64,000 nucleotides of DNA from Nematostella vectensis (GCF_932526225.1 NC_064038.1:17721075-17785074); one strand, 5' to 3'; shown: positions 13,001-24,264, counted from the first letter of the stretch. Notes: generated from the sequence alone by a model not told the origin. Numbers and translations are program-made.

Positions 13001-14111
13001 GCTAAATGGTAATATAGATACCCATCAGTGTCTAGGAACCCAAGTACTGGTGCAGTGCTACTAAATGGGTGCTAAATGGTAATATAGATGCCCATCAGTG
13101 TCTAGGAACCCAAGTACTGGTGCAGTGCTACTAAATGGGTGCTAAATGGTAATATAGATACCCATCAGCGTCTAGGAACCCAAGTACTGGTGCAGTGCTA
13201 CTAAATGGGTGCTAAATGGTAATATAGATACCCATCAGTGTCTAGGAACCCAAGTACTGGTGCAGTGCTACTAAATGGGTGCTAAATGGTAATATAGATG
13301 CCCATCAGTGTCTAGGAACCCAAGTACTGGTGCAGTGCTACTAAATGGGTGCTAAATGGTAATATAGATACCCATCAGTGTCTAGGAACCCAAGTACTGG
13401 TGTAGTGCTACTAAATGGGTGCTAAATGGTAATATAGATACCCATCAGTGTCTAGGAACCCAAGTACTGGTGCAGTGCTACTAAATGGGTGCTAAATGGT
13501 AATATAGATACCCATCAGTGTCTAGGAACCCAAGTACTGGTGCAGTGCTACTAAATGGGTGCTAAATGGTAATATAGATACCCATCAGTGTCTAGGAACC
13601 CAAGTACTGGTGCAGTGCTACTAAATGGGTGCTAAATGGTAATATAGATACCCATCAGTGTCTAGGAACCCAAGTACTGGTGCAGTGCTACTAAATGGGT
13701 GCTAAATGGTAATATAGATGCCCATCAGTGTCTAGGAACCCAAGTACTGGTGCAGTGCTACTAAATGGGTGCTAAATGGTAATATAGATACCCATCAGCG
13801 TCTAGGAACCCAAGTACTGGTGCAGTGCTACTAAATGGGCGCTAAATGGTAATATAGATACCCATCAGTGTCTAGGAACCCAAGTACTGGTGCAGTGCTA
13901 CTAAATGGGTGCTAAATGGTAATATAGATGCCCATCAGTGTCTAGGAACCCAAGTACTGGTGCAGTGCTACTAAATGGGTGCTAAATGGTAATATAGATA
14001 CCCATCAGTGTATAGGAACCCAAGTACTGGTGCAGTGCTACTAAATGGGTGCTAAATGGTAATATAGATACCCATCAGTGTCTAGGAACCCAAGTACTGG
14101 TGCAGTGCTAC
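4004..14111 (-). repeat. 70-bp array carrying about 144 copies of the exon 6 donor
   Basis: Near-identical 70-bp units. On the minus strand each unit holds CTTGGGTTCCTAGACACTG and ATGG|GTATCTATATT, which are the last 23 nt of exon 6 followed by its 5' splice site and intron start. Substitutions are few (T/C, A/G). Some units change the donor GT to GC (GATGCCCATC on plus, for example at about 10181, 12250, 12390 and 13090). Two short units of 39 bp occur at about 9.70 and 11.07 kb with the same 31-bp loss. The sequence from 10.58 to 10.92 kb recurs 1,229 bp further on, a higher-order duplication. Confidence 0.97.
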
Positions 14112-15133
14112 TGTGTTGTGTTGTTTGTCCGTCGCTACGACGAGGACCATCGTGTTCAAATTTTACATTTTCACCGTCATCCTGAGCGGAACTAAGGACG
14201 CTTGTGGGTGCGCAGATGGCTAATAAGGCCAATCTGTGCACGGAAAAGCCTGGGGCACTGAGGGCATGGTATTGTTGCAGCTTTGGGATCTTGAGACTTT
14301 CTGGCGGCTCTACGCTCCTCTGCGGCAGCTGTCCAATTTGCCTCGCATGCCTCAGCACCATTGCGAATGACACGGCGCCAACCTTGACGGTTTTGTGCCA
14401 GAAGCTCCCACGAGGTGTGATCGATGTTGAATGCTTTCAGCGAGAGTTTTAGGGTGTCTTTAAATCTCTTCTTCTGGCCACCTTTGCAGCGTTTTCCGTG
14501 CTGAAGCTCACCAAACAGAAGTTTCTTAGGAAGCCGTTCATCAGGCATACGAGCTACGTGCCCCGCCCAGCGGAGCTGAGACTGTTTCAGGATGGTGTGA
14601 ATGCTGGGCAGACCTGCACGTGCAAGGACCTCAGTATCCGGGATCTTTTCTTGCCAGCGAACATTGAGAATTTTCCTCAGACAGGTAGTGTGGAAATGGT
14701 TTAGCTTCATCGCATGGCGCTTGTAGATAGTCCAGGTTTCAGACCCGTAAAGTAGCGTAGGCAGCACAACGGCACGATACACTTTGATCTTTGTATCTGT
14801 TCTTATCCCTCTCCTTTTCCAAACGTTCTTACGAAGCCTTCCAAATGCGGCGCTTGCTATGGCGAGTCTGTTGGTAACTTCGTCATCGAGGACAACGTTT
14901 CTGGAGAGAGTACTGCCAAGGTAGGTAAATTTGTCAACAGCATTGAGTTTTTGACCATTGATGATGATGTTAGGTTCAGTGTAGGGCTTTCCAGGCGCTG
15001 GCTGATGCATAGCCTCCGTCTTTTTGGTGTTTATTTTGAGGCCGAAGTTTTTACAGGCACTAGAAAACAGATCTACGCTGTGTTGCAGGTCTGCTTGAGA
15101 GGTAGCATTGAGGGCACAATCGTCAGCGAATAA
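14112..15133 (-). mobile_element. 5'-truncated LINE (reverse transcriptase C-terminus)
   Basis: The open frame runs from about 15131 down to a stop at 14192. It begins at the RT catalytic FADD box, then has KINTKKTEAM, FTYLGSTLS, LLYGSETW, LRWAGHVARMPDERLPKKL and a C2H2-type finger (CPQC...HLRTH) at the end. These motifs are typical of RTE-like or related non-LTR elements; I do not assign a clade firmly. A short 3' UTR ends in an ACAAC-type simple tail at 14112. The element interrupts the 70-bp array, about three and a half units from the true exon 6. No target duplication is visible, and about 16 bp of the array unit is missing at the junction. Confidence 0.85.
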
Positions 15134-15399
15134 TATAGATAGTAATATAGATAGTAATATAGATACCCATCAGTGTCTAGGAACCCAAGTACTGGTGCAG
15201 TGCTACTAAATGGGTGCTAAATGGTAATATAGATACCCATCAGTGTCTAGGAACCCAAGTACTGGTGCAGTGCTACTAAAAGGGTGCTAAATGGTAATAT
15301 AGATACCCATCAGCGTCTAGGAACCCAATTACTGGTGCAGTGCTACTAAATGGGTGCTAAATGGTAATATAGATACCCATCAGTGTCTAGGAACCCAAG
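15134..15399 (-). repeat. 70-bp array, exon-proximal part
   Basis: Three TAGATAGTAATA-like short duplications at the LINE border, then about 3.5 units of the same 70-bp repeat, leading into exon 6. The last unit on the right merges with the real exon end at 15377, showing that the array was copied from this junction. Confidence 0.93.
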
Positions 15400-15484
15400 C
15401 GTAGATGAGTACTGATGGATGATGGTGGGCCTAAAGGCGAGGGCCTGGATGTTGGTACATCTGGAACAGCGTGTGAGGATTGGT
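15377..15484 (-). CDS. CCCH gene, coding exon 6
   Basis: Acceptor TTATCTTTCAG, donor ATGG|GTATCT. The exon is 108 bp (1 + 35 codons + 2) and reads PILTRCSRCTNIQALAFRPT then IIHQYSSTLGFLDTDG. The first base completes a Lys codon with exon 5 and the last two bases complete Gly with exon 7. RCSRC is one of the paired-Cys motifs. The final 23 nt are the seed of the 70-bp array. Confidence 0.88.
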
Positions 15485-16149
15485 CTGAAAGATAAGCAGA
15501 CATTTCAATTAAATTCTCATGAGTAATGATTATGTCTTTTGTGAAAATATTAATGGTTTGGTATAACTTTAATAATGATCTGTGCAATAAGAAAATAATG
15601 TGTAAAACAGTCAGTTATCCTTGGTCTGTTAAGTACCCTGGTTTGGCAATTCCATCTTTTATATCTGCATCTAATATATCTGCATGCAAAAGATATTTCA
15701 ATAAAATTGATTTCACCCAATGAACTACTGTGTACTGTGGCAAATTCGAGATTCAAATTCGGTGGGTAAGATCCGGTTCTAACAATAACTGCCTTTTCAC
15801 AACCATGAAGTAGTTTGTTCTCAGAATCGGCCCAACTCCCACTCATAGCATCCCAAAATCAATAAAAGCCAATATATAGATTTAGGCACTGCCTAAAAGC
15901 GGAGCCAGCATTGAACACCTTCTGTGTTGACTGATTGAGGTATTTTTGGGGGATCTAGGATCCTGCTCTTTACTGAGATTTATTTATTGTACCAACCAAA
16001 TGGATCCAGGCCTTATTCAATAATTTAAATTATGCAGTACATCAAAGTTAACAAACACAATTCCTGGTGTGAATATGGCTGTCAAAGTTGTCAAGAGTCT
16101 AATGGTAAATTCTTATGTCCCATCATAGAAGTTTATAAATATTTTTTTT
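15485..16149. other. Intron 5, unique part
   Basis: Intron sequence without a recognisable gene. A 98-codon open frame on the minus strand at 15550-15846 has no usable splice borders and is not needed for frame continuity. Confidence 0.5.
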
Positions 16150-18530
16150 TTTAATCAAAACAATACTCCGACAAGCTTTGCCCTTGTGCAGAATAGGTCA
16201 TGGATGTAACAGCATTCCACAGATTTGAAATAATATATTTAGACTGTTTAGATGCCATACTGTAATTTTGATGTATTGATTTAGTGGCGATTCTCTCCTT
16301 CATTGGACCGAATATTCAGAAAAATGTCTGGAAATTAAAATCCAAAAATATATCTCCTTTCATGCATTACATATTGGTGCACCCACATTTTACCATATAG
16401 TGGCCTTAATAATGGTGGCCTACTCCAAAATGAATGCAATGAAGAAAAAACAAATTGATTTTGGAAGCAAATCCTAAAAAAACATCTAAGGCATCACTGA
16501 CAGTGCTAAAATGCTAACTTCTAATTTCAAACCAAACCCTTTCATTGATCTATGTTTGGGGTAGAGAGGAAGGAAAGAATATCAATTGACTAAAAAATAG
16601 TCGACGGGGGAGGAGATATAAAAGGAAATGACTCAACTTGAAAGGTTTGTTGAAAAAAATATAACAGTAATGAAAATAATTTGATTGAGTATTTTCTTGA
16701 CATTTCCCCTTTCCCATTATCTTAAACCTTTCATCACCACAGGCCTCTAAAGAGGCCATGTCTATGCTATCCAAGCTATGTGAACAGAATTCTATTATTG
16801 AAAAAGAACAAGGTTGTTGCTAGTGTTATAAAGTTTAAGTATCTTGCCCTAAAAAACCCTTTCCTTAATAAAGGTTTCATTAATGTACATTTGTAAAGCT
16901 ACATTCTGACAAGCTTTGTCCTTGCGAAGAACAAGTAATTGATGAAACAGGATTTCAAAGATAGAATATAGTGTCAGACACAATTTTAGATAAGATGCAA
17001 TACTGAAGTTTTAATGTACCATTTTAAGTGGTGATTTTCCATCCTCATGGGAATTAATATCTACAAATATACATCCAGTAATGCATTATATTTTGGTGTT
17101 TTTAGAAACCCTGGATCCAACCATTCCAATGAAATAAATCTAAACCTTTAAAATAAATGTAATGGAAAAGGCAAGGAAATCCTAAAAAGATGATATAAGT
17201 GAAAGTACTAAATGAAAATTTCTAATTTAAAAATCAAATCTGTTTATTAATTTATTTTTGGTGTAGAGGGGAAACAGCAAAGAGCATCAATTGCATAAAA
17301 ATAGTCAACATGGAGAAGGAAAGGAAGAAATATGACTCTTCTTTAACACATTGACCCCTCAACCGGCCTGTACCGGCTTTGGGAAGTACCCACAACCCAA
17401 AAAATTCATAAATTCAAAATAAACACAACAAGATGAAGATACTCAGGCATCAGTCTAAGGGATAAATGGTCTTGCAGATATGCATCCAACCAAGGTGTTG
17501 GCATCTACTCTTAAGCCAAATAATAGTACAGGTTCTTTGACAAATCTCAAATCGAACAAGGAGAGAAAAGCAGAATCACCCCTCTCAATCAAACGCTCAA
17601 AATACCACACAAGGGAGAGAGATCAGCAAACACAGCTCAAGACACAAATAGATACCTTTATTCTGATCCCCCAGGTACATTTCCATGGCCTCAAAACACA
17701 ATGTCCACTCCTTGAAGGATTGTACAACCACGAAGATGTCTTTACGTATTGCAAAGCATTCTGGGAGATCCAGGGGAAAATTCACGAGGGGAGGGCCAGT
17801 CAACACTCCTCTCCCGAAAGTCAGATGGTTTTTTATAAGTCTTTTCACCCCGAAGCCAAACAAATCAATTCCAGGTCATACAGACCCAGAATAGCAGTGT
17901 AAACAATTTTCGAATCAATTTGGTTTCAGAAAAGACAGCATTTAGGAGAGCTGTGGTGTTAAATTAGAAAATTATTTTCTCATCCGGGCAAAGCCAAACA
18001 AGAACAAATCATCATGAATCCACCTTTGCTTGCAAATATCCATAAGCAAAGCACTCAATTATGCCCCAAAAGACTTCATGATGTCCTGAGACACTCTCCT
18101 AATATGCTCATAGCTGTTTTTTTGATGAAAAATACAAGCAACCATCAACTTGTGCTGGCTTCAGCACATCGACAAGGGATTAAAAGTGGGGACCGCAAAG
18201 CACTGTTGGAAAGCTTGGATACCGCTGACTAGGTGCAGCTGTGTTTGACTTTGACGGGCTGTATAAAACTCAGAATAGGGGGGGAGGTATCTGTTTTCAG
18301 TCTGTTTTTTGTAAATTCAGCTCCAAAAAAGCCAGGAGTCAATGGGTTAAATGTTTGAAAAGAAAATGTAATAACAATAATGTGGTAATTATATTCAGTA
18401 CTTTCCTAAAATATCCCCTTTCCCATTATCTTTAGGTGAATAGAAAACTGTTTTCGTTACAGATTTATTATTTAAAAAGCAAAATTATGTTTTTAGTTTT
18501 ATATAATATAAGTATCTTGTTCTAAAAAAA
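16150..18530. repeat. Diverged tandem duplication (about 0.7 kb), second copy split by a MITE
   Basis: Sequence at about 16.17-16.87 kb is repeated, diverged, at about 16.90-17.34 plus 18.35-18.53 kb. Shared landmarks include GACAAGCTTTG, TGCATTA with TTTTGGTG, AATCCTAAAAA, TAGTCRAC, CCCTTTCCCATTATCTT and AAGTATCTTG. The right copy contains the 1-kb MITE, while the left copy has the empty site (about 16.64 kb). Confidence 0.75.
17343..18350 (+). mobile_element. TTAA-type MITE, copy 1 (about 1.0 kb)
   Basis: Flanked by TTAA on both sides with imperfect terminal inverted repeats (TTAACACATTGACCCCT at the left; TTAACCCATTGACTCCTGG as the reverse complement at the right). A 140-codon open frame inside is shared with copy 2 but has no recognisable motif. 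TTAA targets are used by piggyBac and Kolobok elements; I infer a non-autonomous member of such a family. It is inserted in intron 5 of the CCCH gene, in the second half of an older duplication. Confidence 0.85.
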
Positions 18531-18569
18531 ACCTATTGAGTGTGTACTGCTGAATCACATAGTAATGCC

Positions 18570-18771
18570 CTAGTCATTTGAGCCCCCTCCCTTATGGTCC
18601 TGGGGAAGTCAGGGGTTAATGTGGGGTTTTAGACCACTTTTTAACCAGGATATATCAAGAGGGGTGGTGGTATTGACTGTTTTTGGCCCTTAGCTTGGAA
18701 ACAGGCTTTTATTAAAGTCTAATCCCCCACCCTTTTCTGGGACCATGTGTGTGGGGGTATCAAATGACTAG
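18570..18771. mobile_element. Short MITE with CTAGTCATTTGA ends
   Basis: 202 bp with perfect 12-bp terminal inverted repeats CTAGTCATTTGA, extending imperfectly into C/G-rich arms (CCCCCTCCC...GGTCC). CTAG itself may be the target duplication. No coding capacity. Confidence 0.75.
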
Positions 18772-19504
18772 TGAATAAGAACTCCCTACTGTATTTCAGA
18801 CATGTCTTTCAAGACATGATTTTCAATTCTCATGTCTTCCAGTCTTTAGCATTCATCTTGGCCCTCAGGTAGTCCCTGGTTCATAAAAAAGTAACATTTC
18901 TTTCAAAACAATCTTTTCATCAAGACATTTATAATCTGACTAATTTCCACAAATATTTGGAAAAATAATAATAAACACATGAGATGTGAGATGCAGACAA
19001 TAACAATACATATTGGCAACAGGGGTTGAATTTTGTTTTGTTTTTATCCTCGGTAAGGAAAATTTTGTCTTGTAAGTTGAAAAAGTTGTTGTATCTTCTA
19101 AGGATATGTATCTTCTTAGGACTAAGAGCACAGGATATAAAGACAAGAACGGTCTTCTTTACCAGTATATGACAAATGCAACACGATATTGGTTAGCCTT
19201 TATGAAATATTTCAACAGAATCAAGAATAAAGATAGAACAAAGAATCTCAAAACAAAAGGTGTTATGCTCATTCTCAAAGCAAACAAAAAGGACAACAAA
19301 AAGCCCAATAACTGTCATATCCTCAATAGACAAAAGAAATCGTCGTCTGAAACTCACCTTGAATTTTGTCGCTTTCTTGTGGTTTTGTTCGCTTTTTAAT
19401 GTGAACTATTACTTACTTAAATTTACTAGCAAAAACCAGACATATCCTTACATAAATCTTGGCATGAATGAATGTTAGTAGATCTCCTCTAGTTGACTTT
19501 ATCC
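18772..19504. other. Intron 5, nothing recognised
   Basis: AT-rich intron sequence; short open frames on both strands without motifs or splice support. Confidence 0.45.
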
Positions 19505-19757
19505 TTAAGTCACAAAATTTGAGGCAAAAAGAAAAATAATCAACGCATGACAAGAACTTTTCCCTTGCTCTGTGCTTGTATTTAGCCGCCATTACGGGGC
19601 CGAGTGAGGCCTGGGAGTTGCGCGGCTGACTGGCTGGCTGACGAGTGACACCACAGGGTACCCGCGCAATGACCACAAAACCAAGTCGCATAGTTATACT
19701 ATATTTCTATACCTATGGAGCTCCGCGCGCGGCCTACTGCCGCGCTGGCTCCGCTAC
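19505..19757 (+). repeat. Interspersed repeat R1, copy 1 (about 250 bp)
   Basis: Matches the reverse complement of 38284-38532 with scattered differences. It is GC-rich at one end (CCGCGCGCGGCC-like) and ends at CTTAAGTCACAAAATTT. I do not recognise the family; it has no obvious pol III boxes. Confidence 0.75.
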
Positions 19758-19854
19758 AATGAGAATGCGTTTCATTATTAATTTAAAACCCAACATTTGA
19801 GTTATGTCTCCACTTAATCCTTACAGTATATTGCATTGTAAAGCAGTATTATAT

Positions 19855-19980
19855 GATGATGGTAATGACGTTGATTGGAAGATCAATATGCTGAGCATTA
19901 TATGATGATGGTAATGATGTTAATGATATGATGATGTTTATAATAATGTTGAATGGAAGATCAATATGCAATAAAATGAA
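19855..19980. repeat. Local duplication, GATGATGGTAATG-rich
   Basis: The block TTATATGATGATGGTAATG with GGAAGATCAATATGC occurs twice in about 120 bp, close to the exon 5 donor. Confidence 0.6.
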
Positions 19981-20033
19981 GATTACAACATGATGACATA
20001 ATGTAGAGATATGATACAGTGTAGCACACTTAC

Positions 20034-20644
20034 TTTGCTCTGTCTACTTTGACATCAACTTTAACCTTGCATTTCTCACACTCCATTGTCAATGCAAGAG
20101 CTGTTGCGGCTATTGTGCTAGTGTTTTCAGTGAGTTCCAGGGCCTTAAATCTGATCTCCGTCCCTTGACGCTTGAACTGGTCCCTTGCAGGCTCATCGCC
20201 TTGCTGTTTGTCATCATCAGACTCCTGCCCACTGTCCGACCTCAGGGACTCCTGCGGCAATGCCCCAGTACTCTGCTGGTGTTGGTACTCATCCTCTTCT
20301 GACCATAGCATAGAAGGTCTATACTGTGATGGTAAATTATACCTTGTTTCCATGGTTCCATCAGCTGCTAATACATATTGGACCTTAGATGTCTGTTCCA
20401 TAGTTAACCTGTCTGCTAGCTGATTGTGCTTTGCCTTTGAAACCTTTTTCTTTTGTTGTTTATTGGAGACAGCTAAGAAGTCTCCAAGTACCAGTTCTCT
20501 TCTTTCTTGATTTCGTTCTTTGCGTGTTGAGTTTCCTTGTCTGGGGTTATGTTGAGGCTTGTTCACATGTTCAGTGTGTTGAGCTGGTTCTGCATGGCCT
20601 TCAGAACATGGACATTTATTCTTTTCTTCCTCTTCTGCCCTCAT
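20034..20644 (-). CDS. CCCH gene, coding exon 5 (large linker exon)
   Basis: Acceptor CATATTTCTTAG, donor AAA|GTAAGT. The 611-bp exon is in phase 0 at its start and leaves two bases that pair with exon 6. It encodes about 203 residues: a charged, low-complexity N-terminal part with KKKVSKAKHN, a Ser/Asp/Gln-rich stretch, then a compact end with GTEIRFKALELTENTSTIA and ECEKCKVKVDVKV. The ECEKC pair opens the Cys-rich region. The first codon is ATG, but phase continuity with exon 4 shows it is internal. Confidence 0.85.
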
Positions 20645-21203
20645 CTAAGAAATATGCCCACTTTAGAATAACTCAATAGAACCTTTAGCCTTCTTTCTTA
20701 ATCCATTAAATTTCGTGGAATCAAAGTTCGCTGTCTTCATTTTTGCACATTTTTTGAAATCGTGAAAAACATGAAGTTAAGTAAAAAAATAAAAAACTAC
20801 ACAATGCCCTTTTTTATCCTGATTATGAAAATAATGATGACAATGGTGCTGATGATGACAATGATATGATGATCATAATGATTACAATGATTGTGATGAC
20901 AATGATTATGATGACATTAGTAATGATGATTACAATGATGCTAATGATTACAATGATGATGACAATAGTAATGATGATTACAATAATGATGATGACAATG
21001 ATGATGATGACTATAATAATGATGATGACAATGATAATGAAGATGATTAAAATGATAATTATAATGACAATGATGATGATGACAACAATGTTAGTTATTT
21101 CAATACTTTGACAATAATGATCAAGTAATGACAGAACATAATGAAAGAAATGGGTGTGGTTTGTTTGCAAACATTTGTAATGTAGTTCATATAAACTGTG
21201 TAC
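20645..21203. repeat. Intron 4 with GAT/GAC-rich microsatellite
   Basis: From about 20830 to 21110 the plus strand is an imperfect (GATGATGACAAT)n tract. It produces a 212-codon isoleucine-rich open frame on the minus strand that fuses to exon 4; this is read-through of intron, not protein. The rest of the intron shows nothing. Confidence 0.85.
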
Positions 21204-21348
21204 CTGTTTTCCAGCATCTATGAACAACTCTTCAAGGTGTCTATCAAACCATAGCAAAAAAGGCCTGAACAGCAGGTTAACATTGTCTTTCTTTTCCCTT
21301 GCCTTCCTCTGGTCACCCAGCCATTTTTCTAATTCTCCATTGATATAA
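21204..21348 (-). CDS. CCCH gene, coding exon 4
   Basis: Acceptor GCATTTTAG, donor CAG|GTACAC. The 145-bp exon (1 + 48 codons) reads YINGELEKWLGDQ, RKAREKKDNVNLL, FRPFLLWFDRHLEEL, FIDAGKQ. With exons 2 and 3 it forms an RWD-like unit. The lone first base completes a Ser codon with exon 3. It ends in phase 0, matching exon 5. Confidence 0.87.
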
Positions 21349-21570
21349 CTAAAATGCAAAATAGAAATATGATTTCTAATGGCTCTGCAAGGGATTTGGA
21401 AGAGATTTACATATTTTTTTTTTGAAATTTGAAAACTTTTTTTGGATTTTAGACTGGACATTTATTTACAGGATATTTAAATGAGAAATTTCAGCCACTA
21501 GGTTCTTAGATACACAAGTTTTTCACTGGACTCTATAAATCTGTTGGTGATATGGATAATGGCATAATGC

Positions 21571-22886
21571 CCTATTAGGGGTGGAGTACAATATGTTATT
21601 AGGGGTGGAGTACAATATGTTATTAGGGGTGGAGTACAATACCTTATTAGGGGTGGAGTACAATACCTTATTAGGGTTGGAGTACAATACCTTATTAGGG
21701 GTATTGTATAATACCTTATTAGGGGTAGGAGTACAATACCTTATTAGGGGTGGAGTACAATACCTTATTAGGGGTGGAGTACAATACCTTATTAGGGTTG
21801 GAGTACAATACCTTATTAGGGTTGAAGTACAATACCTTATTAGGGTTGGAGTACAATACCTTATTAGGGGTAGGAGTACAATACCTTATTAGGGGTGGAG
21901 TACAATACCTTATTAGGGGTGGAGTACAATACCTTATTAGGGGTGGAGTACAATACCTTATTAGGGTTGGAGTACAATACCTTATTAGGGGTGGAGTAAA
22001 ATACCTTATTTGCAGTGAAGTACAATACCTTATTAGGGGTGGAGTACAATACCTTATTAGGGGTGGAGTACAATACCTTATTAGGGGTGGAGTACAATAC
22101 CTTATTAGGGGTATTGTATAATACCTTATTAGGGGTAGAAGTACAATACCTTATTAGGGGTGAAGTACAATACCTTATTAGGGGTGGAGTACAATACCTT
22201 ATTAGGGGTGGAGTACAATACCTTATTAGGGGTGGAGTACAATACCTTATTAGGGGTGAAGTAAAATACCTTATTTGTAGTGAAGTACAATACCTTATTA
22301 GGGGTGGAGTAAAATACCTTATTAGGGGTGGAGTACAATACCTTATTAGGGGTGGAGTACAATACCTTATTAGGGGTGGAGTACAATACCTTATTAGGGT
22401 TGGAGTACAATACCTTATTAGGGGTATTGTATAATACCTTATTAGGGGTAGGAGTACAATACCTTATTAGGGGTGGAGTACAATACCTTATTAGGGGTGG
22501 AGTACAATACCTTATTAGGGGGAGTACAATACCTTATTAGGGGTGGAAGTACAATACCTTATAAGGGGTGGAGTATAATACCTTATTAGGGGTGGAGTAC
22601 AATACCTTAATAGGGGTGGAGTACAATACCTTATTAGGGGTGGAGTACAATACCTTATTAGGGGTGGAGTACAATACCTTATTAGGGGGAGTACAATACC
22701 TTATTAGGGGTGGAGTACAATACCTTATAAGGGGTGGAGTACAATACCTTATTAGGGGTGGAGTACAATAGCTTATTAGGGGTGGAGTACAATACCTTAT
22801 TAGGGGTGGAGTACAATACCTTATTAGGGGTAGAGTACAATACCTTATTAGGGGTGGAGTACAATACCTTATTAGGGGTGAAGGGA
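21571..22886 (-). repeat. 24-bp array carrying about 55 copies of the exon 3 donor
   Basis: On the minus strand each unit contains CACCCCTAATAAG|GTATTG, which is the last 13 nt of exon 3 and its 5' splice site, followed by TACTC. The array begins exactly at the exon 3 border (22868) and fills most of intron 3. Variants include GGGTTGG, a GTATTGTATAATACC unit, single-base losses and one lost donor (AAG|CTATTG near 22770). Because 24 is divisible by 3, repetitive open frames appear on both strands. Confidence 0.96.
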
Positions 22887-22920
22887 GGTCCTGTTTGTCA
22901 AAGACTGATACCTCAAATAG
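22868..22920 (-). CDS. CCCH gene, coding exon 3
   Basis: Acceptor CTTTGTTCCAG, donor AATAAG|GTATTG. The 53-bp exon reads LFEVSVFDKQDLPSPLI and two bases of the next codon. It continues exon 2 (FPNDYPKV) in phase 0 and joins exon 4 as LIS-YINGELE. It is the exon whose end seeded the 24-bp array. Confidence 0.85.
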
Positions 22921-23810
22921 CTGGAACAAAGAAACATTCTAAATTGATTGGATAATTCCTGGATACTACATTTAAGGTCTTGGTAAAGGTAAATTTGACA
23001 CCACTGTTTGATTTTGTGTTTTTTTTTGCAAAACCTGTATCAATAGTTCTTAAGTTTTATTTTTGCAAAAAAAAATTTCCCATAAATTGCATTCAGAGAC
23101 GGCTAAAATGGGCCTTTGCTGTTTCCTGTGACTTGTTGACTGTGAATTCATGCCAAATCTTTGAAAGAACACAAGCTTGTCGGGCGTGAACTCGCGACAG
23201 GTTTTAAGATATCGCCTTCAAATTTTTGGGATATGATAAATAATTATGCCATGTCATAAAGTGTGTGAGGAATTTAAGATCTTAGACCAAATTTTGCCAG
23301 AAATGAGAGTTCCAACTTTGATTCATGATATTTTGTTGACAGTGTCAAATAACAAAAAGTCCTGTCACATCATCTATCTGTCATTGAGATGCAATTATGT
23401 GCAAAGGCATGCGCAATAACACGAAGGTGCATTATGCTCTAGAGTAAACTCCGTACTTTTGAGTTTGAGGCCTTAAAACTTAAACACAGGATTAGCTATT
23501 GCAAAAATAAAACTTGCAGGAGATAACTCAATCTTTTATCTTTTATTTGATATATTGTTTGTACATGTAGTGAAAATTGCGGCACAACAATATTTTTTTC
23601 CGCGGACACATCGTTTACCTTTACCGAGACCTTAAGATGTGGTAAGGTCCAGAGCACAGTGAGAATTTGCCAAACAAAGAGGAAGTGAGGGAGAGGGGGT
23701 AGATATTCTTTCAGTAGATTTAGAAGGAAAATGAAATAGTGTTGTAGTAAGTAATAAACTTTTTATTTAGACCTTTTTTGAAAATGAAGTAAATAAAATG
23801 AAAAATAAAA
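22921..23810. other. Intron 2, unique part
   Basis: Intron sequence with no recognised gene. A tail (AAAAATAAAAAAACAGAC) leads into the 61-bp array. Confidence 0.5.
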
Positions 23811-24240
23811 AAACAGACAAGGGAAAATTGTAACTTACCACTTTGGGGTAATCATTTGGAAACTTAACAACAAACAGACAAGGGAAGATTGTAACTCACC
23901 ACTTTGGGGTAATCATTTGGAAACTTAACAACAAACAGACAAGGGAAGATTGTAACTTACCACTTTGGGGTAATCATTTGGAAACTTAACAACAAACAGA
24001 CAAGGGAAGATTGTAACTTACCACTTTGGGGTAATCATTTGGAAACTTAACAACAAACAGACAAGGGAAGATTGTAACTCACCACTTTGGGGTAATCATT
24101 TGGAAACTTAACAACAAACAGACAAGGGAAGATTGTAACTCACCACTTTGGGGTAATCATTTGGAAACTTAACAACAAACAGACAAGGGAAGATTGTAAC
24201 TCACCACTTTGGGGTAATCATTTGGAAACTTAACAACAAG
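23811..24240 (-). repeat. 61-bp array carrying seven copies of the exon 2 donor
   Basis: Seven 61-bp units. On the minus strand each holds 35 nt of exon 2 (TTGTTGTTAAG ... CCCCAAAGTG) plus GTGAGT or GTAAGT and about 20 nt of intron. Four units, including the exon-proximal one, have GTGAGT; three distal units (near 23835, 23956 and 24017) have the stronger GTAAGT. Read-through into the second unit meets an in-frame TAA, so only the first donor keeps the protein open. Confidence 0.95.
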
Positions 24241-24264
24241 ACTGACAGCTTCCACATCAAACGG
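24205..24264 (-). CDS. CCCH gene, coding exon 2
   Basis: Acceptor TTGCTCCATTCAG, donor AAAGTG|GTGAGT. The 60-bp exon reads PFDVEAVSLVVKFPNDYPKV. Together with DPDW at the end of exon 1 it gives the DPDW-PFD...FPxxYP pattern of RWD-like folds. Its last 35 nt and donor are repeated seven times downstream. Confidence 0.87.

Noticed and set aside
15550-15846. Possible extra CCCH exon (98 codons)
   Set aside because: No suitable acceptor/donor; exon 5 to exon 6 phases join perfectly without it.
20823-21461. 212-codon isoleucine-rich protein
   Set aside because: It fuses the real exon 4 to read-through of a GAT-rich intron; a good donor ends the exon at 21204.
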